48,122 bases of DNA from an uncultured Butyrivibrio sp. (lineage in GTDB: Bacteria; Bacillota; Clostridia; Lachnospirales; Lachnospiraceae): the NCBI GenBank assembly GCA_947167765.1, contig CAMVJI010000005.1, positions 1 through 48,122 on the forward strand. Direction: 5' to 3'. The notes under the pieces are model-generated. The model saw only the letters and a list, made by a program, of their open reading frames with translations, searched no databases and was not told the origin of the DNA. Below, in pieces: positions 8,035 to 17,000 of this stretch. The number at the start of each line of letters is the position of its first letter. Position 1 is the stretch's first letter. A program made the translations under genes and the position numbers.

Positions 8035-8553
8035 TATCCGCAAGAACAATTATATCTGTTCGCGGTGTTGATAGAAACAAATATCTTATAAAAAAAGTAT
8101 TAAAAAAGAATAAGTGATTTCATTCTTCTCTCCCATAGGACATCCTTAGGGCACATTGTTTTATTCCGTTCTTATCTTTACTCTTTTTCCTGAGAATAAA
8201 CATTATTCGGAAGGATGTCAATTTGCATTTGATATCCTTCCGAATATATTTCCGAACAAAGCCATCTTTATTTGGTTGATCTATAATCTCACACGATAAG
8301 CGCCCAAATCGGAAGAATATCAGCTTTTCAATCGGAACAATGTGAGGTTATACAAGAACCTTCATCTGTTTCAGAAGCCTCTCTCTTTTAGGCAAAAGAA
8401 TAACTGCCTTGCATCCTTTGCTGATTGCCCTGTTATGTTCATGTGAAATTTGCACAGCCAAATTTCCATTTCTAAATGCAGTGCATTCCTCCTTTCATTA
8501 CAGGGCGTGTTTTTTCGCGAGGTGAAAAGAAGTACTATTTTGCTGTTAACAGC
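8035..8553. other. Gene-poor stretch with palindromes and a short coding remnant
   Basis: No convincing gene is present. A long imperfect palindrome lies at 8206-8244 (separate entry). A second pair, ATAATCTCACA (8283-8293) with TGTGAGGTTAT (8341-8351, one mismatch), encloses two AATCGGAA copies. On the minus strand an open stretch from about 8490 to the stop at 8348-8350 reads NLAVQISHEHNRAISKGCKA then VILLPKRERLLKQMKVLV. It has no ATG in frame although AAAGGAGG lies just upstream, so it may be a decayed small gene. Everything else looks non-coding. Confidence 0.45.
8206..8244. repeat. 16-bp near-perfect palindrome
   Basis: TTCGGAAGGATGTCAA (8206-8221) and TTGATATCCTTCCGAA (8229-8244) pair at 15 of 16 positions around a 7-base loop. 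Neither strand shows a T-run afterwards, so it is not a standard terminator. It could be an operator, a recombination site or a small palindromic repeat element. Confidence 0.7.
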
Positions 8554-8676
8554 TCACAAATTCATCATTGGAGCTCTATAATAATTGTATGAAACTCCTA
8601 TTGAGTCATTCCCACAACCTGTAAAGAATACTGTTGCCCCAACAAAACACAATAACCAACTGATCTTTTTTCTCAT
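8554..8676 (-). CDS. Very small lipoprotein, 40 residues
   Basis: A short frame from ATG 8674-8676 to TGA 8554-8556 encodes MRKKISWLLCFVGATVFF then TGCGND. That is a charged start, a hydrophobic core and a lipobox FTGC (Cys21), followed by only 19 residues rich in Tyr and Asn. An AAGAGG sequence lies upstream with a rather long spacing. The signal sequence is convincing; the mature part is too short to assign. It may be a peptide lipoprotein or the surviving start of a longer gene. It ends before the gap with palindromes and follows the zinc-ribbon gene by 19 bases on the same strand. Confidence 0.6.
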   Translation of the reverse strand: MRKKISWLLCFVGATVFFTGCGNDSIGVSYNYYRAPMMNL

Positions 8677-8695
8677 AATAAATCTATTCCTCTTA

Positions 8696-9652
8696 TCAAT
8701 CGCATTCCTGCGCTAATCCATCGCACAACTTGTTTATAATATTCAAAAGCTCATATACTTCAGATTTGTTGAGCACTATGTGCTGACCTACGCTGTAATT
8801 ATTATCCCCTGATTTTTGAATATACTTATCATCCACAATGCCTGCATTATGCTCTAAGATATGACGTTTTTGGAATAACAGATTCATTCTATCAATCTCG
8901 TACTGTGATAGCCACGCTGAGTATTCCTTTCCACATGCATCTTTAAAAAGGTCGCTGCCCTTTTGCACCATCTGAAAATCATTCACTCTTACTTTCTTGT
9001 TTGTAATTTGTGAATAAAGCAATTCTGCATATTTCTGAAAGGCCGAGACAACATTTTCAAGACTGTCTTCCAGCATCTTTCTCGTCATATCTCTTGCGGT
9101 ATCCTTCCCAACCTTTTCTTCAAGAAGCGCCTCTATATCATCTAATGAATCAACCATCTTTTCGATAGAAACTAAGCTTTCCACAAGTGCTGATTTCACA
9201 TTATTATGACCACAGCATGGACAAAAATAGGCAGTCCCAATAACGCTATACCCTGTATCACACTCTGGGCAAACAATCTCTGTTTCCCATTCTTCCATTT
9301 GCCCAATAGGATTATTCACAAACGAAATACGCTTTCCAGGTTTATATTTTATTTTGATGAATTTATTCCTAGTACTACGTTCTAATTTCTTAAAACTTTT
9401 ATCTAACTCTGCCTGAATCTTGTTCATTGCATAGCTGGTGGCTATTTCGCGCATGGAATCAAGTTGTTCTTGCGTCCACCATTTATCTGCATCAGCAACA
9501 AATCCACACATTGGGCAATGAACTTCGTCAGATACCTTCTCTTTCCAGTCATTTAGTTTTATCTTAAATTGGTATAAGCATTCTTCATTAGGACACTCCC
9601 TATCAAAATACCCTTTTTCATCAGAACGAATCATAACTTCAATACTATCCAT
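8696..9652 (-). CDS. Zinc-ribbon protein with HEPN-like R-x4-H motif
   Basis: The 318-residue protein has two Cys sets. The first is CPNEEC with CPMCGF (about residues 20-50). The second is CPECDTGYS with CPCCGHNN (about 128-152), a complete zinc ribbon. A helical region follows, then RHILEHNAGIVDDKYI near residue 265. The R-x4-H spacing, here in RHILEH, matches the catalytic motif of HEPN ribonuclease domains, which often act in anti-phage abortive systems. The flanking hydrophobic helices fit that fold, but the motif alone is weak evidence. It is the last full gene of the AAA+/TerB/J-domain/HIRAN cluster, 49 bases after the 89-residue gene. A toxin or RNase effector role is inference. Confidence 0.65.
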   Translation of the reverse strand: MDSIEVMIRSDEKGYFDRECPNEECLYQFKIKLNDWKEKVSDEVHCPMCGFVADADKWWTQEQLDSMREIATSYAMNKIQAELDKSFKKLERSTRNKFIKIKYKPGKRISFVNNPIGQMEEWETEIVCPECDTGYSVIGTAYFCPCCGHNNVKSALVESLVSIEKMVDSLDDIEALLEEKVGKDTARDMTRKMLEDSLENVVSAFQKYAELLYSQITNKKVRVNDFQMVQKGSDLFKDACGKEYSAWLSQYEIDRMNLLFQKRHILEHNAGIVDDKYIQKSGDNNYSVGQHIVLNKSEVYELLNIINKLCDGLAQECD

Positions 9653-9701
9653 TTTCCCTCCAACAATATGTCACGCTGTACTATTTCACTAGATTCCCCA
9701 C

Positions 9702-9971
9702 TCAGTAACTGATTTTGTACTCATGATCCCTTAATACTCCGTTATCTTCAAGCTTCATGTCTAGCCAATGCACTGGAATCGGTAATATTTCTTCCACCGG
9801 CTTATTATTATTTCCCAACTGTATCTCACCGGTTTTCCTGTCAAAAACAAAATCACATTCAACCTTAGCATCAGGCGCTCTAAAATGGGCTTTGTACATA
9901 TTCTCATCATATTCTATGTTTTCAAAGTAGTAATTTATGTAGTAGCGGCCTTTATAATCATAATTGTACAT
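9702..9971 (-). CDS. Small hypothetical protein, 89 residues
   Basis: A Tyr- and Asp-rich soluble protein beginning MYNYDYKGRYYINYYFENIEY, with a beta-strand pattern and a terminal LRDHEYKISY. It has no motif I recognise. It starts two bases after the stop of the AAA+ ATPase gene, so translation is almost certainly coupled and the product probably works with that ATPase. The DFVFDRKTGEIQLG segment looks like a beta-hairpin module. Function unknown. Confidence 0.65.
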   Translation of the reverse strand: MYNYDYKGRYYINYYFENIEYDENMYKAHFRAPDAKVECDFVFDRKTGEIQLGNNNKPVEEILPIPVHWLDMKLEDNGVLRDHEYKISY

Positions 9972-9973
9972 AC

Positions 9974-11374
9974 TTACATTATCCCTTCCACATCTGCCAA
10001 CTCCAAGGTACTCAGTTCCTCATTTGTAAGATTTTCCTTACCAAAGAGCCTGTCAGCCTGGTTCATCATCGCAGTCTCAAAGAAGTTTCTTATCTCCCTG
10101 GCATTAGCAAAATTCTTGCTGCGGTTCTGGTACTTCTTTTCGAAGGCTGCAGCACAATACTTAATTGCTTCCTCGGTAGGAATGTAGCCAGCATGCTTAC
10201 ACATGAGCTTAAAGATCTCCAAAAGCTCAATATCATCGTAGTCTTCAAAGTTAATGTATTTATTGAAACGGGACCTAAGACCCGGATTGGAATCAATAAA
10301 CTCAGCCATCAACTCAGGATATCCGGCAACAATAACGATGAAATCCTCTCTGTGATCTTCCATGAACTTCAAAAGAGTATCCACAGCCTCAGCTCCGTAA
10401 TCATTGCCACTATCACTTCTGGTCAAAGAGTAAGCCTCATCAATGAACAGAACTCCACCAAGAGCCTTCTGGGCAACTTCCTGAACCTTCAGCGCAGTCT
10501 GACCAACATATCCTGCAACAAGCCCTGAACGATCCGTCTCAACAAACTGTCCCTTGGACAGAATTCCCATCACATGGTAGATCTGTGCAAGAAGCCTTGC
10601 TACCGTAGTCTTACCGGTTCCGGGATTTCCGTAAAAGACAAGGTGATTAGATACAGGTATCTCCTTAAGACCACGCTCTTTGCGGATCCTCTTAATTTCC
10701 TGCATATGGATCAGAGTATTAACATCCTTTTTAACAGACTCAAGGCCGATCAGCTCATTGAGCTCATCCAGAAGTTCCTCAAGAGTTTTCTCCTTGTTAC
10801 CTTCAGCATCAAACTTCGGGATGTTCTCTCCGGCATGAACATCACTGATATCGATAGAGCCCTTTACCTTATCAGAGAAAGAGGAATGCTCTCTCTTATA
10901 CTTTCTAAGAGTATCCATGTAAGTTGAGAAATCCTCAATCTCCTGCTTGTCGGCATCTCCATCGCAGACCAGGAACTCTTTTCCCAGACAGTCAAATACA
11001 TCAATATATGATGCACTTGCAGATGAAGCCAACTCCAGCCTCTGTTTGAAAAGAGCATTATCCTGAGCAACAAATCTCTCAAGAGTCTTCGGTGCTTTTT
11101 TCTCAAAAGCAGCAGAATAGGTTCCATTCTTCTCTACGTAGGTTTTCAGCTCTTCCGGAGTAAAGCTCTGTCCAAAGTATTCAGAAATAAACTGAGCCTC
11201 ACTCTCAGATATGGTTCCATCAGAAGATGACAGGTAAGACATAAAATCTATATACTCAGTCTTAAGCTGCTCCCTTTCTGTGCTTGTACTTGCAGCAGCC
11301 CCTGATACAGATGCACCATTAGGATCTGCCAATGTATAAAGTTCATCCATAACTCTTTTAAGCGCTGTATTCAT
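9974..11374 (-). CDS. AAA+ ATPase of the CbbX/SpoVK type with TerB-like N-terminus
   Basis: Residues about 35-160 contain a TerB-like helical module with SSSDGTISESEAQF, where acidic residues could bind metal. A CbbX/SpoVK-family AAA+ domain follows: LIGLESVKKDV, Walker A YGNPGTGKTTVARLL near 250, Walker B GGVLFIDEAYSL near 306, sensor region IVIVAGYPELM, and arginine finger SNPGLRSRFNKY near 367. This ATPase family forms hexameric remodelling rings. It sits between a second TerB-like gene (93-base gap containing a triple repeat) and the 89-residue gene. The family also occurs in secretion (EccA) and CO2-fixation contexts, but the neighbours here are nucleic-acid and chaperone genes, so a defence or stress role is inferred. 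Confidence 0.87.
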   Translation of the reverse strand: MNTALKRVMDELYTLADPNGASVSGAAASTSTEREQLKTEYIDFMSYLSSSDGTISESEAQFISEYFGQSFTPEELKTYVEKNGTYSAAFEKKAPKTLERFVAQDNALFKQRLELASSASASYIDVFDCLGKEFLVCDGDADKQEIEDFSTYMDTLRKYKREHSSFSDKVKGSIDISDVHAGENIPKFDAEGNKEKTLEELLDELNELIGLESVKKDVNTLIHMQEIKRIRKERGLKEIPVSNHLVFYGNPGTGKTTVARLLAQIYHVMGILSKGQFVETDRSGLVAGYVGQTALKVQEVAQKALGGVLFIDEAYSLTRSDSGNDYGAEAVDTLLKFMEDHREDFIVIVAGYPELMAEFIDSNPGLRSRFNKYINFEDYDDIELLEIFKLMCKHAGYIPTEEAIKYCAAAFEKKYQNRSKNFANAREIRNFFETAMMNQADRLFGKENLTNEELSTLELADVEGIM

Positions 11375-11390
11375 TACAAAACCTCTCTTT

Positions 11391-11465
11391 CAAAACGCCA
11401 TCCAAAAAGTTTACCAGTTGCGCTACTGAATTTGTTTACCGGAAGCGCTGACGAAAAAGTTTACC
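11391..11465 (-). repeat. Three tandem 25-bp repeats
   Basis: Read on the minus strand, three 25-base units each start GGTAAAC: at 11465, 11440 and 11415. Units 1 and 2 share GGTAAAC, then -CAGCGC- or -TAGCGC-; units 1 and 3 share GGTAAACTTTTT. The exact 25-base spacing is seen directly. They lie in the only sizeable gap of this operon. They could be binding sites for a regulator or the end of an IS21-type element, whose ends carry similar repeats. Confidence 0.75.
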
Positions 11466-11467
11466 GC

Positions 11468-12028
11468 TCAGCTTTTCTTAGGTGCCTCTACTCCCTTCTT
11501 GGAAGGGATCACTCTGCCATCAGTCCAGGTCTTCACAACAGGACCTTTTGAGTTCTCCTGCCTGTACTTCTCTATCACCTCAATGAATCTGCCCAGCTTA
11601 GCCTGTCTTTTTTCATCAGTGAAACCTTTGATATTAACAAAAAACTCGCCAAACAGTTTATAAACCTCGTAAGCAGCAACATAGGCTGTCATCTCTTCAC
11701 CGGCCTCATATAAAGTATTATCTATATCCACCATCACCATAAATGTATTAGGCGGCTGAGACAGGTAGCTTTCTTCGGAGTTCACCCTGCCAAGCTCCAT
11801 GATCTCATCCCAGTGGTCTCTGTTTATCTTAAAACCTGAAGCTTCTTCAACAGCCTTAAGCTCCTCTTCATCAAAAGAGCCATCATCAAAGATAAGGTAT
11901 AATCCCAGGAATGCAATCTCAGCTCTTGCAGGTTCCTCAAGGTCTGCGTCAGAGTTTGATTTCTCTTCAATAATCTTCATGGCTTTGCCAAAACTGTCGA
12001 CTGTATTTCTTAGTTCATGAATATCCAT
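11468..12028 (-). CDS. TerB-like helical protein
   Basis: This 186-residue protein has a TerB-like core with IAFLGLYLIFDDGSFDEEEL, an acidic motif similar to the one in the adjacent ATPase's N-terminus. A second part, MVMVDIDNTLYEAGEEMTAY, follows. TerB family proteins are linked to tellurite and phage stress responses and bind divalent metal. The C-terminus is basic (VIPSKKGVEAPKK). It starts 18 bases after the J-domain gene and is likely co-transcribed with it. Shared TerB-like modules suggest that it contacts the AAA+ ATPase; this is inference. Confidence 0.6.
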   Translation of the reverse strand: MDIHELRNTVDSFGKAMKIIEEKSNSDADLEEPARAEIAFLGLYLIFDDGSFDEEELKAVEEASGFKINRDHWDEIMELGRVNSEESYLSQPPNTFMVMVDIDNTLYEAGEEMTAYVAAYEVYKLFGEFFVNIKGFTDEKRQAKLGRFIEVIEKYRQENSKGPVVKTWTDGRVIPSKKGVEAPKKS

Positions 12029-12046
12029 CGCCCATCCTCACACGCA

Positions 12047-13042
12047 TCAAGCGTCCATCTCTTTCTGCAAAAGAGCTATCCTCTCATTAAGAGCTTCGAT
12101 TGTCGCCTTGCAGCTCTCGATTATCTTCATCAGCTCCTCCTGCCTTGCTGCCACAGCCTCATCATCAGCAAGGAAATCAACCATGTTGTAGGGAAAGCTG
12201 TTCTTAATGCCATCAATGTCAGTTTCAAGATTCTTTTTCTGGCCTGTCAGTTTCTCTTTTAATGCCTTTAGCCCCTCTATTCCCTCAGGTGAGTTCGGGA
12301 ATCTGCCTGCGATATCCGCATCATCGATAATTTCAGCTATTTCTCGTAACCTGTCCAGGTCTCCTTCACTGTAAGCTTTTATAGCTTCGTCCAAAAGAGC
12401 TTTCTCACGTTCCGTAATGTCCGGATTCATATCAGGATGCAGGGCTTTTACAATCTTATGGTAAAGAGCTTTCATCTCCACATCAGGATTTATATTCTTC
12501 TTTGCAGATGTCTGCTCCTGTTCATGGTCGTTACCCTCATCATGATCTCCGGCTTTTCCATGAGAAATATTTATATGGATCCAGTCAAAAAAGTCCTTCC
12601 AGTCAAAATCACTGTCATCCTCCGGCTCATAGCCGTTCTTTTTGGCATTCTCTTTGTCCTGTTCCCATCGCTGCCTGGCATACTCCTGCTCTTTCTTTAT
12701 ATTCTTGGCCTTCTTGTCCAGGTCCTCATAGAACTCATGAAGCTTTTCCTCGGCATCAGCCTCAGCCTCTTCTCTTGTTGCCTCCTCACCTCTGTTGACG
12801 GCTGCTTGCAGATATTCGATCATAGAGCGGAGCTTTTCTATTTCAATGTTATAGGAAGTGATCTCAAGTTCAAGTGCTCCGATCTTGTGGTCATATTCTG
12901 CCTTCAGCTCACGGCAGATATGGAGCTCAAGATCATCTTTTTCTGCTGTGAGATCTGCAATCTCATCCTTAAGCTTCTGCACTTCTGCAACCAGAGCATC
13001 GTATTCATTTTGCAATTCGGAAATAATGATCTCAGTACTCAT
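12047..13042 (-). CDS. Long coiled-coil protein with J-domain
   Basis: The 331 residues open with a long coiled coil (about 1-150: EYDALVAEVQKLKDEIADL and heptads after it). A J-domain-like segment follows with YHKIVKALHPDMNPDIT near residue 200; the HPD tripeptide that stimulates Hsp70 is intact. A second coiled coil ends the protein. J-domains recruit DnaK, so it may link a chaperone to the module's DNA- or RNA-acting components. It starts immediately after the HIRAN gene's stop with no gap, so the two are translationally coupled. I know no named protein with this exact layout. Confidence 0.72.
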   Translation of the reverse strand: MSTEIIISELQNEYDALVAEVQKLKDEIADLTAEKDDLELHICRELKAEYDHKIGALELEITSYNIEIEKLRSMIEYLQAAVNRGEEATREEAEADAEEKLHEFYEDLDKKAKNIKKEQEYARQRWEQDKENAKKNGYEPEDDSDFDWKDFFDWIHINISHGKAGDHDEGNDHEQEQTSAKKNINPDVEMKALYHKIVKALHPDMNPDITEREKALLDEAIKAYSEGDLDRLREIAEIIDDADIAGRFPNSPEGIEGLKALKEKLTGQKKNLETDIDGIKNSFPYNMVDFLADDEAVAARQEELMKIIESCKATIEALNERIALLQKEMDA

Positions 13043-13900
13043 TTACTTATCCTCAACATAAACATCAAAATCAAAGTTCAAAAGATGCGGAACCGTTGCT
13101 CTCTGCCTGTTCCTGACAACACCATATACATGTTTCCCGGCATCAAGCATGTATGAAAAAATCTTATTATCTCTGGATCCCATATGCCCATAATATCTCT
13201 TTTTGTCATCACTCCAGATTTCAATTGCCCAGGGATCATCTTCAGTAGCTCTTTTTATCAGCTTAAGTCTGTCGTCTACTTCCATCTGGTCGATTGCTTC
13301 GCTCATGCCCTCAAGATATCTGGAATCCCTGTCCATGAAAGAATATGCCAGCCAGACAGCATTGCCGTTCTTTTCCATAACTTCACTTTTGGCCTCTCCT
13401 AAAGCATAGGTGTTGGCTATATTAAGAGGCGAAGACTCTTCCATCCAGTATAGATCAAGAGTAACTGCTTTCTGTGTATCCAATTCCTCCATCGGCATAT
13501 CTACATTAAGCGAATGTACCTTGGCATACAGATGCTTTCCTGCCTTCATAAGCTCAGCCATTACATATCTCTCCGGAGGCTGGATATATCCCAGACACAA
13601 TCCTGCCAGCGTATGTACTCTTATTGATGACCCGTCGTCTGGGAAAGCAGATGCTACTGCTGTGCAATCAGGAGACTCACTATTATATTTTCGATAAAGA
13701 GTTACCCTGTCACCAATCTGAAGGCCCTGCACGTTCTCCATAAGATATTCCTTATTCCTAAGGCCATACACCTTAATAACCCCAAGGTAGGTCTCTCTTT
13801 CGAATGTAACCTTCTTTATCGCCTCTCCTACTTCTGTATGATGTAAAAAAGTTGAGACTCCGGAGGTCGAATATTCTCTAATAGCGCCATTATCAGACAT
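13043..13900 (-). CDS. Protein with two HIRAN-like domains
   Basis: HIRAN domains bind DNA ends and stalled forks. This 285-residue protein appears to hold two copies. The first is about residues 85-150: GLQIGDRVTLYRKY, then LAGLCLGYIQPPE, and LMKAGKHLYAKV. The second is about 210-275: DDRLKLIKRATEDDPWAIEI, YYGHMGSRDN, and MLDAGKHVYGVV. Each follows the family pattern of Asp/Asn-Pro/Ala-I, then a GY/GH turn and a LxAGKxVY strand. The start follows AAAGG with 8-base spacing. It is the first gene of the cluster read towards 8.7 kb, and the exonuclease/RecQ/UvrD gene lies upstream on the same strand. HIRAN modules are known to accompany SNF2 and nuclease domains. Confidence 0.75.
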   Translation of the reverse strand: MSDNGAIREYSTSGVSTFLHHTEVGEAIKKVTFERETYLGVIKVYGLRNKEYLMENVQGLQIGDRVTLYRKYNSESPDCTAVASAFPDDGSSIRVHTLAGLCLGYIQPPERYVMAELMKAGKHLYAKVHSLNVDMPMEELDTQKAVTLDLYWMEESSPLNIANTYALGEAKSEVMEKNGNAVWLAYSFMDRDSRYLEGMSEAIDQMEVDDRLKLIKRATEDDPWAIEIWSDDKKRYYGHMGSRDNKIFSYMLDAGKHVYGVVRNRQRATVPHLLNFDFDVYVEDK

Positions 13901-13994
13901 AACTATTACCTTTCTCCCCAGTGCCCCAACAACTTTGTGGTTCTTATAATTCTATTGTACGAAAAAGCTGTCCCATAAAAATGACAGTTCATCT

Positions 13995-14047
13995 AAGGAC
14001 CCAAAGTAAGGCCCCAAAGAAAGGACCCACAGCAAAGGAGCCAAAGA
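13995..14047. repeat. Four degenerate 13-bp tandem repeats
   Basis: Four units follow one another: AAGGACCCAAAGT, AAGGCCCCAAAGA, AAGGACCCACAGC and AAAGGAGCCAAAGA. They fill part of the 177-base gap upstream of the HIRAN gene and downstream of the RecQ fusion gene. Their position suits a regulator-binding array for the HIRAN operon, but no regulator gene is adjacent. Confidence 0.7.
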
Positions 14048-14077
14048 GGTCAAGTTAACTAACCATTCTGAGCATTT

Positions 14078-17000
14078 TTATTGATCGTCATGATCATCTC
14101 TCCTTAAGTACAAGTCAGGAAAGACTATAAGTAATTCTTTTTCATTATCCTTGCCTTTCCAAATGACTATATGACGTATTACCGCGTCGTAAACCTCAAA
14201 TCCTCTTCCTAACAATTCCTGAAGGTTTCCCTTTGCCTTCTTTGAAAGCATAGCAATTCCAGTGTTTTCATAAAATAAGATGCCATTATCCCAACGAAGG
14301 TGTGTTCCGCTCCTCAGCTTTGATATAATTCCCTGATAATGATCAAACCGACTTAATACAACCCCATCATAGGATAATTGCATAACAATACTGTTTGTTG
14401 ACGGATACATCTCAATATCAACATGTGATTCAACATAATCACTGTCAGTCACTTCAATGGCTTCATCATTTGTAAAAATGGTAAGAGTCTTTTTGGCTCT
14501 CGTCATTGCAACATAAAGCACCCGCAGATCCTGGGCAGACCATACATCCTTTTTCTCAAGAAGAATATATACATTATCAAATTCTTTACCCTTGGCTCTA
14601 TGCATAGTTGAAACAACAACTGCATTTTGGTTTTCTTCTTCGAAATCCTCCATTTTTGATTCAACCAAATACTCATATAGATCAGATAAGTATTTATCCG
14701 GATTCAGTAATTCAAATCTTCTGATGACAGAGCAAATAAAATCATGATCTTCGCTATTACCGAAAGAAGCATCTATAAATTCCTTACCGGAATCCCAGAT
14801 TTCATCTGAAATAATAGAATCTTCTGTGTTTTCAAAATGCTTCTTAATTTCATTGTAGAAACTTCTAATCCCATATAGATCAAAAAGTCTAAACCCATCA
14901 TTACTCTGAACAAGATGTGCCTGTACTCCATCTTTTAGAAGCTTACCAATTAGAAAGTACGTTCCACGATTTGTTGCTGTAAGAATGGCTTTAGTTCCAG
15001 AATAATGATCTCGCAACAACTGATCTACTAATGGAACTTCCATAAAACTATGGGTATGCTTGTAAATCTTTACTAGGCCCGGATCGGTATTCACAGCGAC
15101 AATAGGGGATACCTTCAACCTATTTGGAATCTTCTCTGCAAAAGAATTTGAGAACCTAACTATATTTTGCAGACTCCTATAGTTCTCCAAAAGCTCATAT
15201 TGATTAGCATTATGCTCTGTAATAATCTTTTGCATGTACTCCGAGCTGGAATTTCTAAACTCATATATATTCTGATCATCGTCTCCGACTGCTATTACTC
15301 GCATGTCTTCGTTATGTCTCATAAGCAGTTGCACAAGCTTGTACTGCTCTGCATCCATATCTTGAGCTTCATCAATAACCAAAACACTTTTAGTTATCTG
15401 GGATGTTTCAACCTCTCCAGACTCAATCAACGATATTGCCTCAGATATTACCGTGTCAGAATTATCCAAACTTCCAACTCTTCCCAGGATGTCAAAACAA
15501 AACGAATGAAATGTCTGAATTTTGACCATAAATCCAAGATTTCCAACCAGATTAACTAATCTCTCCTTAAATTCCATTGCAGCAGAACGTGAAAAAGTAA
15601 GCATCAAAAGCTGATCGCTTTTAACTCTTTCCAAAAGCAGGAGCGATGCCAACTTATGGACAAGTACTTTAGTTTTTCCGCTTCCCGGACCTGCCAAAAC
15701 AACTATATTAGCTGCACTATTGTCATCAATAATCTCTTTTTGACGCTTTGACAAACTTCCAAATATTCGCTCATAGGTATCTTTAGACATATTCTTGGTT
15801 ATTTCATTTAAATAACCTGGCTCAAACCACTTATCAAAGAACTGTTTCTCAGAAAGACCAAAGTAGTCCTTAAGTAGCTCCTTTCCTTTCTCCTCGCTAT
15901 CAAACATTACTTCCGCAAATTTCTTCATTGAGTGAATCATATGTTGTTTAGCGTGATAGTTCTTCTCAAGACTCCTGAAATCCTTCTTTTCAAATTTCCG
16001 CTTGCTATTCTTTTCTATTCTTTTCATCTGAAGGGCGTTGTAGCACACCAAAAAACCGCCCTCGATTTCTAACGCTTGGATCTTGGCCAAATATAAAATG
16101 GCATCCTGCACATCTTTAGTTGAGGCAATTATATTTTCGATGGCTAGTCTGTCGTCATTATACCTATTCTTAACGTCGATTACTGAGAAATCCACTTTCC
16201 CTTTTGTCTCATTATCAGCGTTTGAGCTCTTTAAATTGTCATATAGGTACTCCAAGATAAACCTTGCAATATTCGTCCGTAAATTAGACTTATCTTGTAG
16301 GTTCTTTTTACTTATCACAAAGTCAATATGTATCTTATTGTCGCCATGCTGGTTCTTTTTCTCCACATATCCAGTAAGACTCCAAAACATCAGCACAGTC
16401 TTTATAGACTTAACGTTAGATCCTTTAATGATTTTGGATACAGAATCATTTAATTCTTTATATGACACTTCTCCGGACTCTGGAATAACCTCAATCAGTG
16501 CGTCTTCAAGATCCTTAAAGAATTGCAATTGCTTTTTTGCCTCGCTCTTTCCTGATTGGGTAATATACGCAGATAGGTCCATGTCATCTGCGAGTATATT
16601 TGCATCTCGCATTTCATAAACAATTTCTATTATTTCTGATTTATCTGTTTTCAGATTATCCGCTATGTAATCCACTCTGTTTTCCGGATAATCATTACTG
16701 TTATCAGTATCTTTACAAGCAAGTAAATAACTAATAATTTCTTTTGCAATTCCCTTATGTTCTTCAGGAATTTTATCAGTTTCATCTATCTTGCGAGATG
16801 CATCTGCAATATTCTTAGCATTAATGCTGTCAGCATACACGTGAGGGGCATTATCCAATCTCTCTACAAATCCTGCCCCTTCTAACACCGAGACAGCTGT
16901 TTTAACTGCTGTTTCAATGCCATACCCATTGTCATTCCATCCAGCTTTTCTGGCCAATTCTATAGATGAAGCGCTAAATGCAGCCCATGACTTCTTGTAA

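Noticed and set aside
11391-11465. CRISPR array
   Set aside because: The three 25-bp units are contiguous, partly diverged and without spacers, and no cas genes are present.
12437-13156. Plus-strand open frame of 239 codons opposite the J-domain gene
   Set aside because: It lies antisense to the coiled-coil J-domain and HIRAN genes, has no ribosome site, and its hydrophobic translation is what is expected from the complement of acidic coiled-coil codons.
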